Source of the DNA: Blastocatellia bacterium
Lineage (GTDB): Bacteria; Acidobacteriota; Blastocatellia; Chloracidobacteriales; JADJPF01
NCBI GenBank assembly: GCA_025057015.1
Contig: JANWYG010000018.1
Span: forward strand, 1-64,000
Reading direction: 5' to 3'
DNA: 64,000 bases
Shown: in pieces, positions 9,996 to 17,989 of the stretch
How positions within the stretch are numbered: position 1 is the first letter of the stretch
Layout of the letters: every line of letters begins with the position of its first letter
Translations under genes and position numbers: made by a program
The notes under the pieces: model-generated
The model's database searches: none
Told to the model about the DNA's origin: nothing
The model's input: the letters and a program-made list of their open reading frames with translations, nothing else

Positions 9996-10757
9996 TTAAA
10001 TTCCTCCTATAAGGTATATCTCATTGCTTGGTTGAGTGCTACCTCCCTCGGGTTCTAAGGAGACCGCTGTAGCAACCTTCTCTGCCTTATTTACCTCGAT
10101 TTCAACCGGCATCTTTACTTCTAGTTCAGCACGCCCTTTTTCATCTGTCTTAAACGTGCTGCTACCGATAGGCTTACCGTCTATGATAAACCAAAGTTGA
10201 TAAGTTTTCCCTGCAGGTACCGGAGGAAGATCTTCTATATAGAAGATCCAGTTACCGCTTTTCGTGTCCCAAAAGGCTCTTCCGGAAGCTTTGACTTGCT
10301 TGCCCAGCATTACTATTAGCTTGCCGCTTCGCATTGCAGCTATCTGTTGCTCATACTTGAGCATTTGCTGTTTTATACTTTGTTTCTCTAGATTAGCAGC
10401 AGCCAGTCGGTCGCTTATATTATTTAGTTGATGCTCTAGTTTTGAGATGTAGTATCCTTCGATTGCTGCTACTAGCAACAAAGCAGCGGCTACTTGCCAC
10501 GGTAAGGATGAAAAGCGAGCGTAGCGTTCCTCCTTTATCCTTTTCATCAGAGATGTCTTAAGTTCAGGAGGTGGTGTTAGTAGAGGGCTGCTAAGTGCAA
10601 GTAAACCGAGTATTTCGAAGGTCTCTCGGGCCTCCTGCGAGCATTCCTTGCACTCGGCTACGTGCTTTCGGATCTCCTCTGCTGACTCACCGGAAAGCTC
10701 ACCAAGCAGTAACGCAACTATAGATTCTTTTTTATCCTCAGGGAAATCGCACTTCAT
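9996..10757 (-). CDS. Anti-sigma factor, RskA type with HxxxCxxC zinc-binding N-terminus
   Basis: This 253-residue membrane-bound regulator begins with a cytoplasmic anti-sigma domain carrying KHVAECKECSQ (zinc HxxxCxxC). One transmembrane helix follows near residues 86-104, then a coiled coil (about 108-145) and a C-terminal extracytoplasmic RskA-like domain with FYIEDLPPVPAGKTYQLWFI. It should hold the sigma factor encoded immediately upstream (ATGA overlap of 4 nt) inactive until an envelope signal triggers proteolysis. The pair follows the classic SigK/RskA arrangement. Confidence 0.9.
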   Translation of the reverse strand: MKCDFPEDKKESIVALLLGELSGESAEEIRKHVAECKECSQEARETFEILGLLALSSPLLTPPPELKTSLMKRIKEERYARFSSLPWQVAAALLLVAAIEGYYISKLEHQLNNISDRLAAANLEKQSIKQQMLKYEQQIAAMRSGKLIVMLGKQVKASGRAFWDTKSGNWIFYIEDLPPVPAGKTYQLWFIIDGKPIGSSTFKTDEKGRAELEVKMPVEIEVNKAEKVATAVSLEPEGGSTQPSNEIYLIGGI

Positions 10758-11344
10758 CGGCAGTACTGCTTCAACCTCTCTCGTAAAAATTGCATTGCCG
10801 CCCGTGTGCGGGTCTTGACCGTACCTAATGGCTCGCCAAGTAACTTAGCTATCTCGCTTTGGCTAAGACCCTTGAAGTAGGCAAGCTCGATAACTCGGCG
10901 TTGCTTGTCATCTAATTCAGCCAGTGCCGTTTCTATAGCTGTTCTAGCTTCCTTGACTTGTAGATTGCTGTCTTGATCTCCGTCGACACTGCTGATATAT
11001 CTCGTTATATGTTCAATGTTAGTTTCGCTAACGGCTTGCCGGCTGTCTAGTGCTCGTCGTCGGTCTATAGCGCGACTGCGAGCTATGTTTAAAACCCACG
11101 CAGTAATGCTTCCGCGCTCAGTGTCATATCTTTCTGCTTGTCGCCAAATCTGCAAGAAAACGTCAATAGTGACTTCTTCAGCATCAAGTGGTGAATTTAA
11201 TATGTTTAAAGCTAGTGAGTAAACCAGCTTGGCGTAGCGATCATAAAACTCTCCGAGGGCAGCTTCGTCCCTGCGGGCTATACGGTGCAATAACTTTCGC
11301 CCTACCTGTTCAGACATTTTCCAATCAGCCGCGCAGCCCTTCAT
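10754..11344 (-). CDS. ECF sigma-70 factor, SigK-like
   Basis: The 196-residue protein has sigma region 2 (EFYDRYAKLVYSLALNIL, DAEEVTIDVFLQIWRQA, WVLNIARSRAIDRRR) and region 4 (LDDKQRRVIELAYFKGLSQ with SEIAKLLGEPLGTVKTRTR). It directs RNA polymerase to stress or envelope promoters and is controlled by the co-translated RskA-type anti-sigma. ATG at 11344 has AAGGA 7 nt upstream, so the longer start is preferred over the internal ATG at 11317. The region upstream runs into the repeat island. Confidence 0.93.
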   Translation of the reverse strand: MKGCAADWKMSEQVGRKLLHRIARRDEAALGEFYDRYAKLVYSLALNILNSPLDAEEVTIDVFLQIWRQAERYDTERGSITAWVLNIARSRAIDRRRALDSRQAVSETNIEHITRYISSVDGDQDSNLQVKEARTAIETALAELDDKQRRVIELAYFKGLSQSEIAKLLGEPLGTVKTRTRAAMQFLRERLKQYCR

Positions 11345-11460
11345 TTTTATATCCTTACGTGTAGTCCTTGTTGACTGGTTTAGCTCACTAGAGTGCGGAT
11401 TATATCATTAGCTAAATTTTCTTAGCTTTAGTTCTTTGTGTTTCGTTTTTATTTTATTTT

Positions 11461-11855
11461 TCACCACAGAGGCACAAAGGACACAGAGAAGGCACAAAGG
11501 ACACAGAGAAGGCACAAAGGGACACAGAGAAGGCACAAAGGGACACAGAGAAGGCACAAAGGACACAGAGAAGGCACAGAGGAGGGAGAAGCTACAGGAG
11601 AGAGGAGGTACAGAGAAGAGAGAAGGCACAGGGGAGAGAGAAAGCACAGAGGAGGGAGAAGGGGCAGGGCAGAGAGAAGGGGCACAGGGGAGGGAGAAGC
11701 CACAGGAGAGAGGAGGTACAGAGAAGAGAGAAGGCACAGGGGAGAGAGAAAGCACAGAGGAGGGAGAAGGCACAGGGCAGAGAGAAGGGGCACAGGGGAG
11801 GGAGTATAGGATATTCTTTGTGCAACCTCTTGTGTCCTTTGTGTCTCTGTGGTGA
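11461..11855. repeat. Composite CACCACAGAG repeat element with 25-bp terminal inverted repeats
   Basis: The element begins TCACCACAGAGGCACAAAGG (11461-) and ends with the inverted copy at 11831-11855, a 24/25 match. Inside are five head-to-tail units of 20-21 bp (ggcacaaaggacacagagaa, 11471-11572) and then two copies of a purine-rich 108-bp unit (about 11585-11801). The strand bias is extreme, with one strand almost free of T. Long open frames exist in all phases here, but they are low-complexity artefacts. Similar CACCACAGAGrCACAGAG repeats are dispersed in many bacterial genomes; no transposase is present. Confidence 0.85.
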
Positions 11856-11885
11856 AGAAAATCAAAGGCTTAAGGAGGAAGTGTA

Positions 11886-12789
11886 ATGGATATACTCGCA
11901 GGTGCTTTTGTTATATAGGTAAGTATATCGCTAAAGCTCTTCTTGAAGGAGGCTAGAGAGGTTCGTACGACAACACATCCAAATTAGGCTAAACCCATTT
12001 GAGTCAGCAGTTAAGGCATTCTCATATAGCTTTGAGAACGAAAAGGTGCTGACCAGTAAGCTTAAGGGTGCAGAGATACTTTATAATACCTACTGGATTC
12101 GCTTTCCATATAATAGTCAAGCCTATGAGTCAGCTTTGAATAATACCCGGATTCTGTTTCGATGTGCTAAGCAAGTAGGTGTGAAAAGAATAGTGCACAT
12201 TGGGGTTACTCGTGCTTCTCTTGATTCTTATTTGCCGTATTGCAAAGGAAAGGCGATGCAAGAGTTGATACTTAAAGAGTCTGGCGTGCCTTTTGTTCGA
12301 CCTACACTAGTCTTTGGAAAAGAAGATATTCTTGTAAATAACATAGCTTGGCTTATTCGAAAAAGTCCTGTATTTCTAATCTTTGAGTCAGAGAATTATA
12401 GAATCCAACCAGTTTATGTTGGAGATCTAGCAGAAATTGCAATATGCCAATCGACAATTGACTCAGGAACTACTATGGATGCAACAAGACCGGAGACTTT
12501 CACTTTTCGAGAGTTTGTAGAATTTATTGTGCAGAAGGTAGGTAGCAAGACAGTCTTTATCAAGACTCCGTCGTCTGTTGGAATTTTTTGTGGCAAGATT
12601 TTAGGTTTATTTTTACGGGACGTTCTGCTTACTTATGATGAGTTGAAGGGTCTAATGGATAAGATGCTTACTTCCACACAAGTTCCAAAAATGACGAGAA
12701 TTTCCGATTGGCTAGCGGAGAATAAAGCCATGGTTGGTAGTACTTATTCGTCTGAAATTGTGAGGCGTTTCCGATGGTCGCCTACTTAG
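11886..12789 (+). pseudogene. Decayed NAD(P)-binding atypical SDR (NmrA/NDUFA9-like) gene
   Basis: The region from 12046 translates into an intact 247-residue C-terminal part (VKRIVHIGVTRAS, VPFVRPTLVFGKED, YRIQPVYVGDLAE) of an atypical SDR. The missing Rossmann start lies upstream in broken frames. MDILAGAFVI (11886-11915) is followed by GKYIAKALLEGG from 11918 in another frame, REVRTTTHPN from 11955 in the first frame again, and RLNPFESAVKAFSYSFENEKVL from 11987 in the frame of the intact part. At least three frameshifts in about 100 nt, plus an apparent deletion in the GxxGxxG loop, indicate decay. A truncated product from 12046 might still be made but would lack the cofactor site. Confidence 0.8.
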
Positions 12790-12799
12790 GTTGTAGATA

Positions 12800-12849
12800 C
12801 TCTGTGTCTTTGTGGTTTTATTTTTTCCTCTCACCACAAGGACACAGAG
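12800..12849. repeat. Short CACCACAGAG-family inverted repeat
   Basis: CTCTGTGTCTTTGTGGT (12800-12816) is the near-perfect inverse of ACCACAAGGACACAGAG (12833-12849), separated by a 16-nt T-rich loop. It is related to the termini of the 11461-11855 element and lies 10 nt after the decayed SDR gene. The pseudogene is thus bracketed by two members of one repeat family. It could also act as a terminator. Confidence 0.75.
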
Positions 12850-12925
12850 AGGGCAAAGACTTCTGTTACTTTTTTCCTATTTGAGCGTTAAACATCAAGA
12901 GGTATTGAATTGAAAGGGGTTTTCT

Positions 12926-13984
12926 ATGCACACAGTGTTTATGATGACTGCAGTGTTTTTTCAGCTTTTTTTTGTGCAGCAACCTACGCGGGTGTTGGGC
13001 GAAGTGATAGCCGTGGATGTAGCTGCTATGCAGCTGAAGGTTAAAGCGGCTGGTGGGGAGTATACAGTGGTGGTAGATGAGTCGGTAATTTGTAAGCGAG
13101 TAGCGCCTGAAGCTCGTTCGCTTGAAGGAGCAGAGCTAATAACACTTGCTGATATTCGGCCTGGCGATCGCGTCTGGGCAAGGAACATTACGCCTTCCGA
13201 AAAGGCTACAAACCTTGTCTTTTCTCGTGAGCTTGTTTTGATGAGCGCAGAATCAATAGCTGAACGTAATCGTCGAGAGCGTGAGGCATGGCAGCGGCGT
13301 AGTATTCGAGGCGAAGTGATGTCTGTTGCTGCCAAAAATCGCGAAGTAGTGCTGCGGGTTGCTGATGGTCAGTCGGTAACGGTGAAATTTAAGGACGGAG
13401 CTGAATTGCGCATATATCCACCTGACTCTACGGACTTTTTTTCTGCAAAACCTGTCGAACTATCTCAGCTGAAAGTCGGTACGAAGCTTTTGGCGCGTGG
13501 GGATCGTTCTCAAGATGGGACCGTGTTTACCGCGGAGATGGCTGTTGGTGGAGATATTCCAAGGCCAACTTTTGGACAGGTGTCTAGGATAGACTCTGAG
13601 AAGGGAGAAGTTATCGTTAGGATGCAAGATCAAACTGCTGTGATAAAGGTAGACTCAGAGACTCTTGTGCGGGCTATGCCGGATTTTGTGCTTAATCCGG
13701 ACCGCAAAGAGCCGGTGCGGGCTTCAGGGAAGGGATCGGAAGAATCAACTCGTAGAATGACGCTAAATCCTTCGGTCATACTGGAGTTGCTGCGCCGTAT
13801 GCCTGAGGTAAAAATAAATGAACTAAAGACAGGTGAATACGTTTTGGCTAATGGCCCTCGTTCAGCTGATGGATCTATTAAAGCCATCTTTGTAGTTCGA
13901 GTGCCTGTTCCGACGGGTTTCGATTCGAACGTTAGCGTGGGCGATTTTGGAGGGGCATTTAGTAACTTAGGAGTGTTTCAATAA
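12926..13984 (+). CDS. Secreted protein with repeated DUF5666-like beta domains
   Basis: The 352-residue protein starts with a hydrophobic signal-like segment (about residues 1-20). At least three repeats of a small beta-barrel-like unit follow, visible as RVLGEVIAVDVAAMQLKVK, SIRGEVMSVAAKNREVVLRV and TFGQVSRIDSEKGEVIVRM. Each is followed by a Val-rich strand and a GDRVWAR or GTKLLARG turn. This matches the DUF5666-like pattern frequent in Acidobacteriota. AAAGGGG precedes the ATG. It lies 3 nt before the TonB receptor gene, so both are probably co-transcribed and act at the cell envelope. Molecular role unknown. Confidence 0.7.
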   Translation: MHTVFMMTAVFFQLFFVQQPTRVLGEVIAVDVAAMQLKVKAAGGEYTVVVDESVICKRVAPEARSLEGAELITLADIRPGDRVWARNITPSEKATNLVFSRELVLMSAESIAERNRREREAWQRRSIRGEVMSVAAKNREVVLRVADGQSVTVKFKDGAELRIYPPDSTDFFSAKPVELSQLKVGTKLLARGDRSQDGTVFTAEMAVGGDIPRPTFGQVSRIDSEKGEVIVRMQDQTAVIKVDSETLVRAMPDFVLNPDRKEPVRASGKGSEESTRRMTLNPSVILELLRRMPEVKINELKTGEYVLANGPRSADGSIKAIFVVRVPVPTGFDSNVSVGDFGGAFSNLGVFQ

Positions 13985-13987
13985 CCT

Positions 13988-16870
13988 ATGAGGTTTTCTA
14001 TTTTTGTGGTGACTTTACTTCTATCTAGCTCTGCTTTTGCTCAGCAAGGCCGAAGCAATGTTCTTCGCGGGCAAGTCTTGGATCAGACTGGGGCAGGGAT
14101 TTCTGGGGCAGAGCTACGGCTGATAGATTCAGCTGGTAACAGCAAGACGATGGTGGCTGACGAGAGAGGTTCTTTCAGCATTGCTAAGCTAGCTCCAGGT
14201 GAGTATGTTCTCAAGGTGGAGGTGCCCGGTTTTGAACCTTTTACCAGCGAGCCGCTAAAAGTTGGTGATAGACCTCTTGAGCCTCTGCTGATAAAGCTTG
14301 TCGTGGCATCTACAGTGGAACAGGTTACTATAGACAGTACCTCACAGCTTTCTGTTTCAAGCTCTAGCGATACATCAGCATTAGTGTTTAAGGGCAAAGA
14401 TTTAGAGCAGCTACCTGATGATCCGAACGAGCTGCAGCAGGCGCTTCAGGAATTAGCAGGACCTTCGGCCGGTCCAAACGGAGCACAGCTGTTTGTGGAT
14501 GGTTTTTCGGGTTTGCGCTTGCCACCTAAGAGTTCTATTCGTGAGATAAGAATTAACTCGAATCCGTTTTCGGCCGAATATGCTCAGATAGGGTTTGGCA
14601 GGATAGAGATCTTGACCAAACCTGGCACGGATAAATTACGTGGAGATGCTTCGTTTAGTTTTAACGATGAAAGTCTTAATGCTCGGAATGCTTTTGTAGG
14701 ATTTCGTGCTCCGTTGCAAGTACGCCGCTATGCGTTGAATTTGTCAGGTCCAGTTATACGTAACAAAGCTTCTTTTGCTTTTGACTTTGAGCGAAGAACT
14801 CAAGATGAGAACGCTAACATTAATGTCACGTTGCTTGATAAGGACCTTAATCCTGCAGAATTTAGCACTGTCATACTTACTCCGCAGGTCGGTACCAACT
14901 TTGGTTTAAGATTTGACTATCAGTTTGGTACGGCTCATACGCTGGTCTCGCGTTATTCTTATGCTGAGGACAGCAACAAGAATCAAGGAGTTGGCACTTT
15001 TGAGCTACCGACACGTGCTTTTGATACTTTTAGTCGCAATCAGAATGTCTACTTAACCCTTACCTCTATAGTTTCACCTAAGGTGGTCAACGAGGCACGG
15101 CTACAGCTAAGTCGTACGGTAACTACGATGAGGGACGTAGTTAATGCCACTGCTGTTGTGGTTAATGGCTCGTTCATAGGTGGAGGAGCACAGAATGGTC
15201 AGAATCGTCAGCTTAGCGAGCGTTTTGAGCTACAAAACTTTGTCTCTTTGTCGCTGGATAAGCATAGTGTAAAGACTGGGGCTGTGCTACGAGGTGGCAG
15301 GCTAAGCGACATAAACACGTCTAACTTTGGGGGTACGTTTATCTTTGCCGGCGACGTTGAACGCGATGCTCAAGGTAGACCGTTGCCATCTGCTCGTCCG
15401 ATTAGCTCGCTTGAACACTACAGACGTACCCTACTAGGCTTGCCGGGGTATTATCCTTCGCAGTTTACTATTCGCAGCGGAGATCCTTTTGCTTCGGTTA
15501 ATCAATATGAGCTTTCTCTGTTCGTTCAAGATGAGTGGCGCTTGCGGCAGAATCTCAGCGTGAGTGCCGGAATGAGGTATGAAGTGCAGACAAATCTGGG
15601 TGCGAGATACAATTTTGCGCCGCGTTTAGCTATAGCTTATTCGCCGCGTAGTTCAGCTGGGCAACCTTCTACTGTAATACGTGCTGGATTTGGCATATTT
15701 TATGACAGGTTTAATGAGAATCTAACCTTGAACGCAAGACGACTTGACGGTACGCGAGTGGCACAGTTTTTTGCTATTAATCCAAAGTTCTTTCCTCGAA
15801 TTCCGTCAGTGTCTGAGCTGCAAGCCGCATGGCCTATAAGGCAGTTTGTTGCCGAGGGGATGACTGCTCCTTATGTAATGCAAGGAGTAGTTAGCTTCGA
15901 ACGACAATTGCCAAAGCGTCTCACGCTTTCTGTAAATTACCTTTGGGCTAGAGGAGTGCACCAGCTACGTTCGCGCAACATCAATGCTCCATTGCCTGGT
16001 ACTTTCACTGGTCAGGGAAGCGGAATTCGGCCATTTGGTAACGTCGGTGAGATCTATCTTTATGAATCTACAGGCTTTACTACTTTGCACCAGTTACGAA
16101 TAGGATTAAACCAACGATTCTCGCGCAACTTCTCGTTTTTCACTACTTATGCTCTTTCTGATGGAAAGGGTGATACGGAAGGTGTTGGAACTTTTCCGGC
16201 AAATAGCTACGATCTAAGCGGTGAATTTGGCAGAAGTGCAATACAAGTTAAGCATTTCTTTGTGACTGGATCGAGCATACAGTTACCGTGGCGTATTTCT
16301 GCTTCGCCTTTTGTGATAGCGCGTTCAGGTAGGCCGTTTAATATAGTTACTGGCGTAGATAGTAACGGGGATAGCTTGTTTACAGAGCGACCTTCTTTTG
16401 CTTTGCCAGGTAGCAGTGGAGCGATCACCACTGCTTTTGGAGGTTTTAATGTTAATCCACAACCTGGAGAGCAAATTATACCCAGGAATTTTGGCGATGG
16501 ACCTGCTTTCTTCAATGTTAATCTTTCTCTTAGTCGGACATTTGGTTTTGGTGGCAGGGCAGCAGGCAACGTTGCGGCTGACCAGCAGCAAAGTGGTCCT
16601 CCTACAGGTATGATAGCAGTACCTGCTGGCCGTGGCCTTGGCGGTCCTGGAGGTAGGGGAGGAGGAGGATTTCGAGGATTTGGAGGCTTTGCAGATGCTG
16701 CGGTGACCGATAGTCGGTATAATCTTACTGTTGCTGTCCGAGCTAATAATCTGTTCAATAGGGTTAATGAGACCGCTTTTGCTGGTGCCCTTACGTCGCC
16801 TTTCTTTGGTAGGGCTAACGCTGCGTTCCCAGCGCGTAGAGTAGAACTCCAAGTGCGTTTTCGCTTCTAG
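13988..16870 (+). CDS. TonB-dependent outer-membrane receptor with carboxypeptidase-regulatory-like N-domain (Oar-like)
   Basis: The 960-residue protein has a signal peptide (residues 1-18, ending AFAQ). A carboxypeptidase-regulatory-like beta domain follows (about 25-105, LRGQVLDQTGAGISGAELRL). Then come a plug-like region with LFVDGFSGLRLPPKSSIREI and NPFSAEYAQIGFGRIEI, and a large beta-barrel ending in aromatic RVELQVRFRF, as required for Bam recognition. A Gly-rich low-complexity loop lies near 880-900. This Oar/CarboxypepD_reg architecture is strongly expanded in Acidobacteriota. The ligand is unknown; uptake or surface attachment are both possible. Confidence 0.88.
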   Translation: MRFSIFVVTLLLSSSAFAQQGRSNVLRGQVLDQTGAGISGAELRLIDSAGNSKTMVADERGSFSIAKLAPGEYVLKVEVPGFEPFTSEPLKVGDRPLEPLLIKLVVASTVEQVTIDSTSQLSVSSSSDTSALVFKGKDLEQLPDDPNELQQALQELAGPSAGPNGAQLFVDGFSGLRLPPKSSIREIRINSNPFSAEYAQIGFGRIEILTKPGTDKLRGDASFSFNDESLNARNAFVGFRAPLQVRRYALNLSGPVIRNKASFAFDFERRTQDENANINVTLLDKDLNPAEFSTVILTPQVGTNFGLRFDYQFGTAHTLVSRYSYAEDSNKNQGVGTFELPTRAFDTFSRNQNVYLTLTSIVSPKVVNEARLQLSRTVTTMRDVVNATAVVVNGSFIGGGAQNGQNRQLSERFELQNFVSLSLDKHSVKTGAVLRGGRLSDINTSNFGGTFIFAGDVERDAQGRPLPSARPISSLEHYRRTLLGLPGYYPSQFTIRSGDPFASVNQYELSLFVQDEWRLRQNLSVSAGMRYEVQTNLGARYNFAPRLAIAYSPRSSAGQPSTVIRAGFGIFYDRFNENLTLNARRLDGTRVAQFFAINPKFFPRIPSVSELQAAWPIRQFVAEGMTAPYVMQGVVSFERQLPKRLTLSVNYLWARGVHQLRSRNINAPLPGTFTGQGSGIRPFGNVGEIYLYESTGFTTLHQLRIGLNQRFSRNFSFFTTYALSDGKGDTEGVGTFPANSYDLSGEFGRSAIQVKHFFVTGSSIQLPWRISASPFVIARSGRPFNIVTGVDSNGDSLFTERPSFALPGSSGAITTAFGGFNVNPQPGEQIIPRNFGDGPAFFNVNLSLSRTFGFGGRAAGNVAADQQQSGPPTGMIAVPAGRGLGGPGGRGGGGFRGFGGFADAAVTDSRYNLTVAVRANNLFNRVNETAFAGALTSPFFGRANAAFPARRVELQVRFRF

Positions 16871-16896
16871 TATGTTTGAGTCTTTGGGAACGTAGG

Positions 16897-16918
16897 AGAG
16901 GGCGCGTATGCGCCCTCT
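16897..16918. terminator. Hairpin between convergent TonB-receptor and HU genes
   Basis: AGAGGGCGC-GTAT-GCGCCCTCT forms a perfect 9-bp stem with a tetraloop, located 27 nt after the receptor stop and 6 nt before the HU stop. Neither strand has a strong U-run, but the position between convergent genes supports a bidirectional terminator. Confidence 0.65.
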
Positions 16919-16923
16919 GTGGA

Positions 16924-17220
16924 CTATTTAGCATCGACATGAGATGCTTTTGCCAGTAGCGATTTGAGTTCCTTACCTAGCTTAAAGTAGGTAACTCGTT
17001 TGGGGGGAATGTCAACTGCTTGACCTGTTTTTGGATTACGACCTTTGCGCGCTTTTCGTTCGCGTTGACGGAAAGTGCCAAATCCTCGCAGTTCGATCTC
17101 GTCCCCTTTTTTAAGCGAGTCTATCATTGCCTGAAATATCTCATTTACTATAGCTTCTGCATCTTTAACAGTCAGTTCCGCAACTTTAGCAACTTCTTGT
17201 ATCAAATCCGCTTTGGTCAT
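16924..17220 (-). CDS. HU/IHF-family DNA-binding protein
   Basis: The 98-residue nucleoid protein has the full HU fold: MTKADLIQEVAK, then DEIELRGFGTFRQRERKARK and GRNPKTGQAVDIPP of the DNA-clasping arm with its intercalating Pro region, and a C-terminal helix. HU bends and compacts DNA and assists replication and recombination. The RBS AAGGAG lies in the loop of an inverted repeat just before the start codon (17221-17244), which may tune expression. Confidence 0.95.
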   Translation of the reverse strand: MTKADLIQEVAKVAELTVKDAEAIVNEIFQAMIDSLKKGDEIELRGFGTFRQRERKARKGRNPKTGQAVDIPPKRVTYFKLGKELKSLLAKASHVDAK

Positions 17221-17244
17221 CTATCACTCTCCTTAGTGTGATAG
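17221..17244 (-). promoter_or_regulatory. Hairpin presenting the HU ribosome-binding site
   Basis: CTATCAC (17221-17227) and GTGATAG (17238-17244) can pair, leaving a 10-nt loop that contains the AAGGAG of the HU gene on the minus strand. The stem abuts the start codon. Formation of the hairpin would affect ribosome access; this is inferred from sequence only. Confidence 0.4.
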
Positions 17245-17327
17245 TGGTATTTACTCATCGAATTATTTTGCTATAGCTTGCAACAAAACTCTTTTTTTGG
17301 CAAGAAGCAAGGACAGGTACTGCTGTT

Positions 17328-17951
17328 TTAAGCAGATAAAGTCATCGAGTCAATCAGATCCTCAACGGCTTTTTCGTTGAAGTGTTTGCCTTGTTCATCT
17401 ATCCAGCAGGCAGCTTCTGCAGCAGATACTCCTTCATCTACTGCAGTTTTGCTCAGGATAAAATATAGCCTAGTTATCATGTCTGGATGCTTACCTTCTA
17501 TTAGTCGCCATATTTGTGCTCCAGCTATAGCAGAATTGTCCCTGAATATAGGGAATAACTGTCCTGAGAGTTGTTCATAGAGGGCCACATCGATGCGTAT
17601 GCCGGGTCTTTTGCCTTTGTTATAGAAGATTTCCATTCGTTCGCCGAGCGCTTCGCGAAGCTGAAATCGCATGGACACGTCTTTATAGGTTTCTATAGAG
17701 AACACTTGCTGTTTGGAGAAGAGCTCAAGCAGTGTCAGAGCAGCTGCTTTGATGGCGTTGTGCTTTTTCTTTTCGTCTTCTTTGAGGTATTTACAGACGA
17801 GAGATATTCTGTTTTTAAAAAGAGCAAACAGCTTTCGTGGTGCTTGTGAACGTGCCTTTTCGGCTATCTTGAACATTTTTGATCCTTGAGATGACTTGTC
17901 TTGATCTTTTCCGATGCGGGCAGCCGTTCTTCTTGCCCATTCTTCTGACAT
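17328..17951 (-). CDS. Conserved-looking protein of unknown function (207 aa, helical)
   Basis: I do not recognise this protein. It is soluble, rich in Lys/Glu and predicted mainly helical, without signal peptide or membrane segments. Visible patterns include a basic N-terminal third (WARRTAARIGKD, EKARSQAPRKLFALFKNR) and an acidic C-terminal half (AEAACWIDEQGKHFNEKAVED). AAGGAG precedes the ATG at normal distance, supporting the start. It is divergent from the coiled-coil gene at 17990, with only 38 nt between starts, so the two may share a regulatory region. Confidence 0.65.
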   Translation of the reverse strand: MSEEWARRTAARIGKDQDKSSQGSKMFKIAEKARSQAPRKLFALFKNRISLVCKYLKEDEKKKHNAIKAAALTLLELFSKQQVFSIETYKDVSMRFQLREALGERMEIFYNKGKRPGIRIDVALYEQLSGQLFPIFRDNSAIAGAQIWRLIEGKHPDMITRLYFILSKTAVDEGVSAAEAACWIDEQGKHFNEKAVEDLIDSMTLSA

Positions 17952-17989
17952 AGTTAGTTTCTCCTTGCAGAAGATGTAGTTATGCGAGC

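Noticed and set aside
11408-11865. Several overlapping open frames of 77-139 codons on both strands
   Set aside because: They are low-complexity translations of the purine-rich tandem repeat (periodic Glu/Arg/Gly or Ser/Leu/Pro); the same array is open in several frames on both strands, so no real gene is supported.
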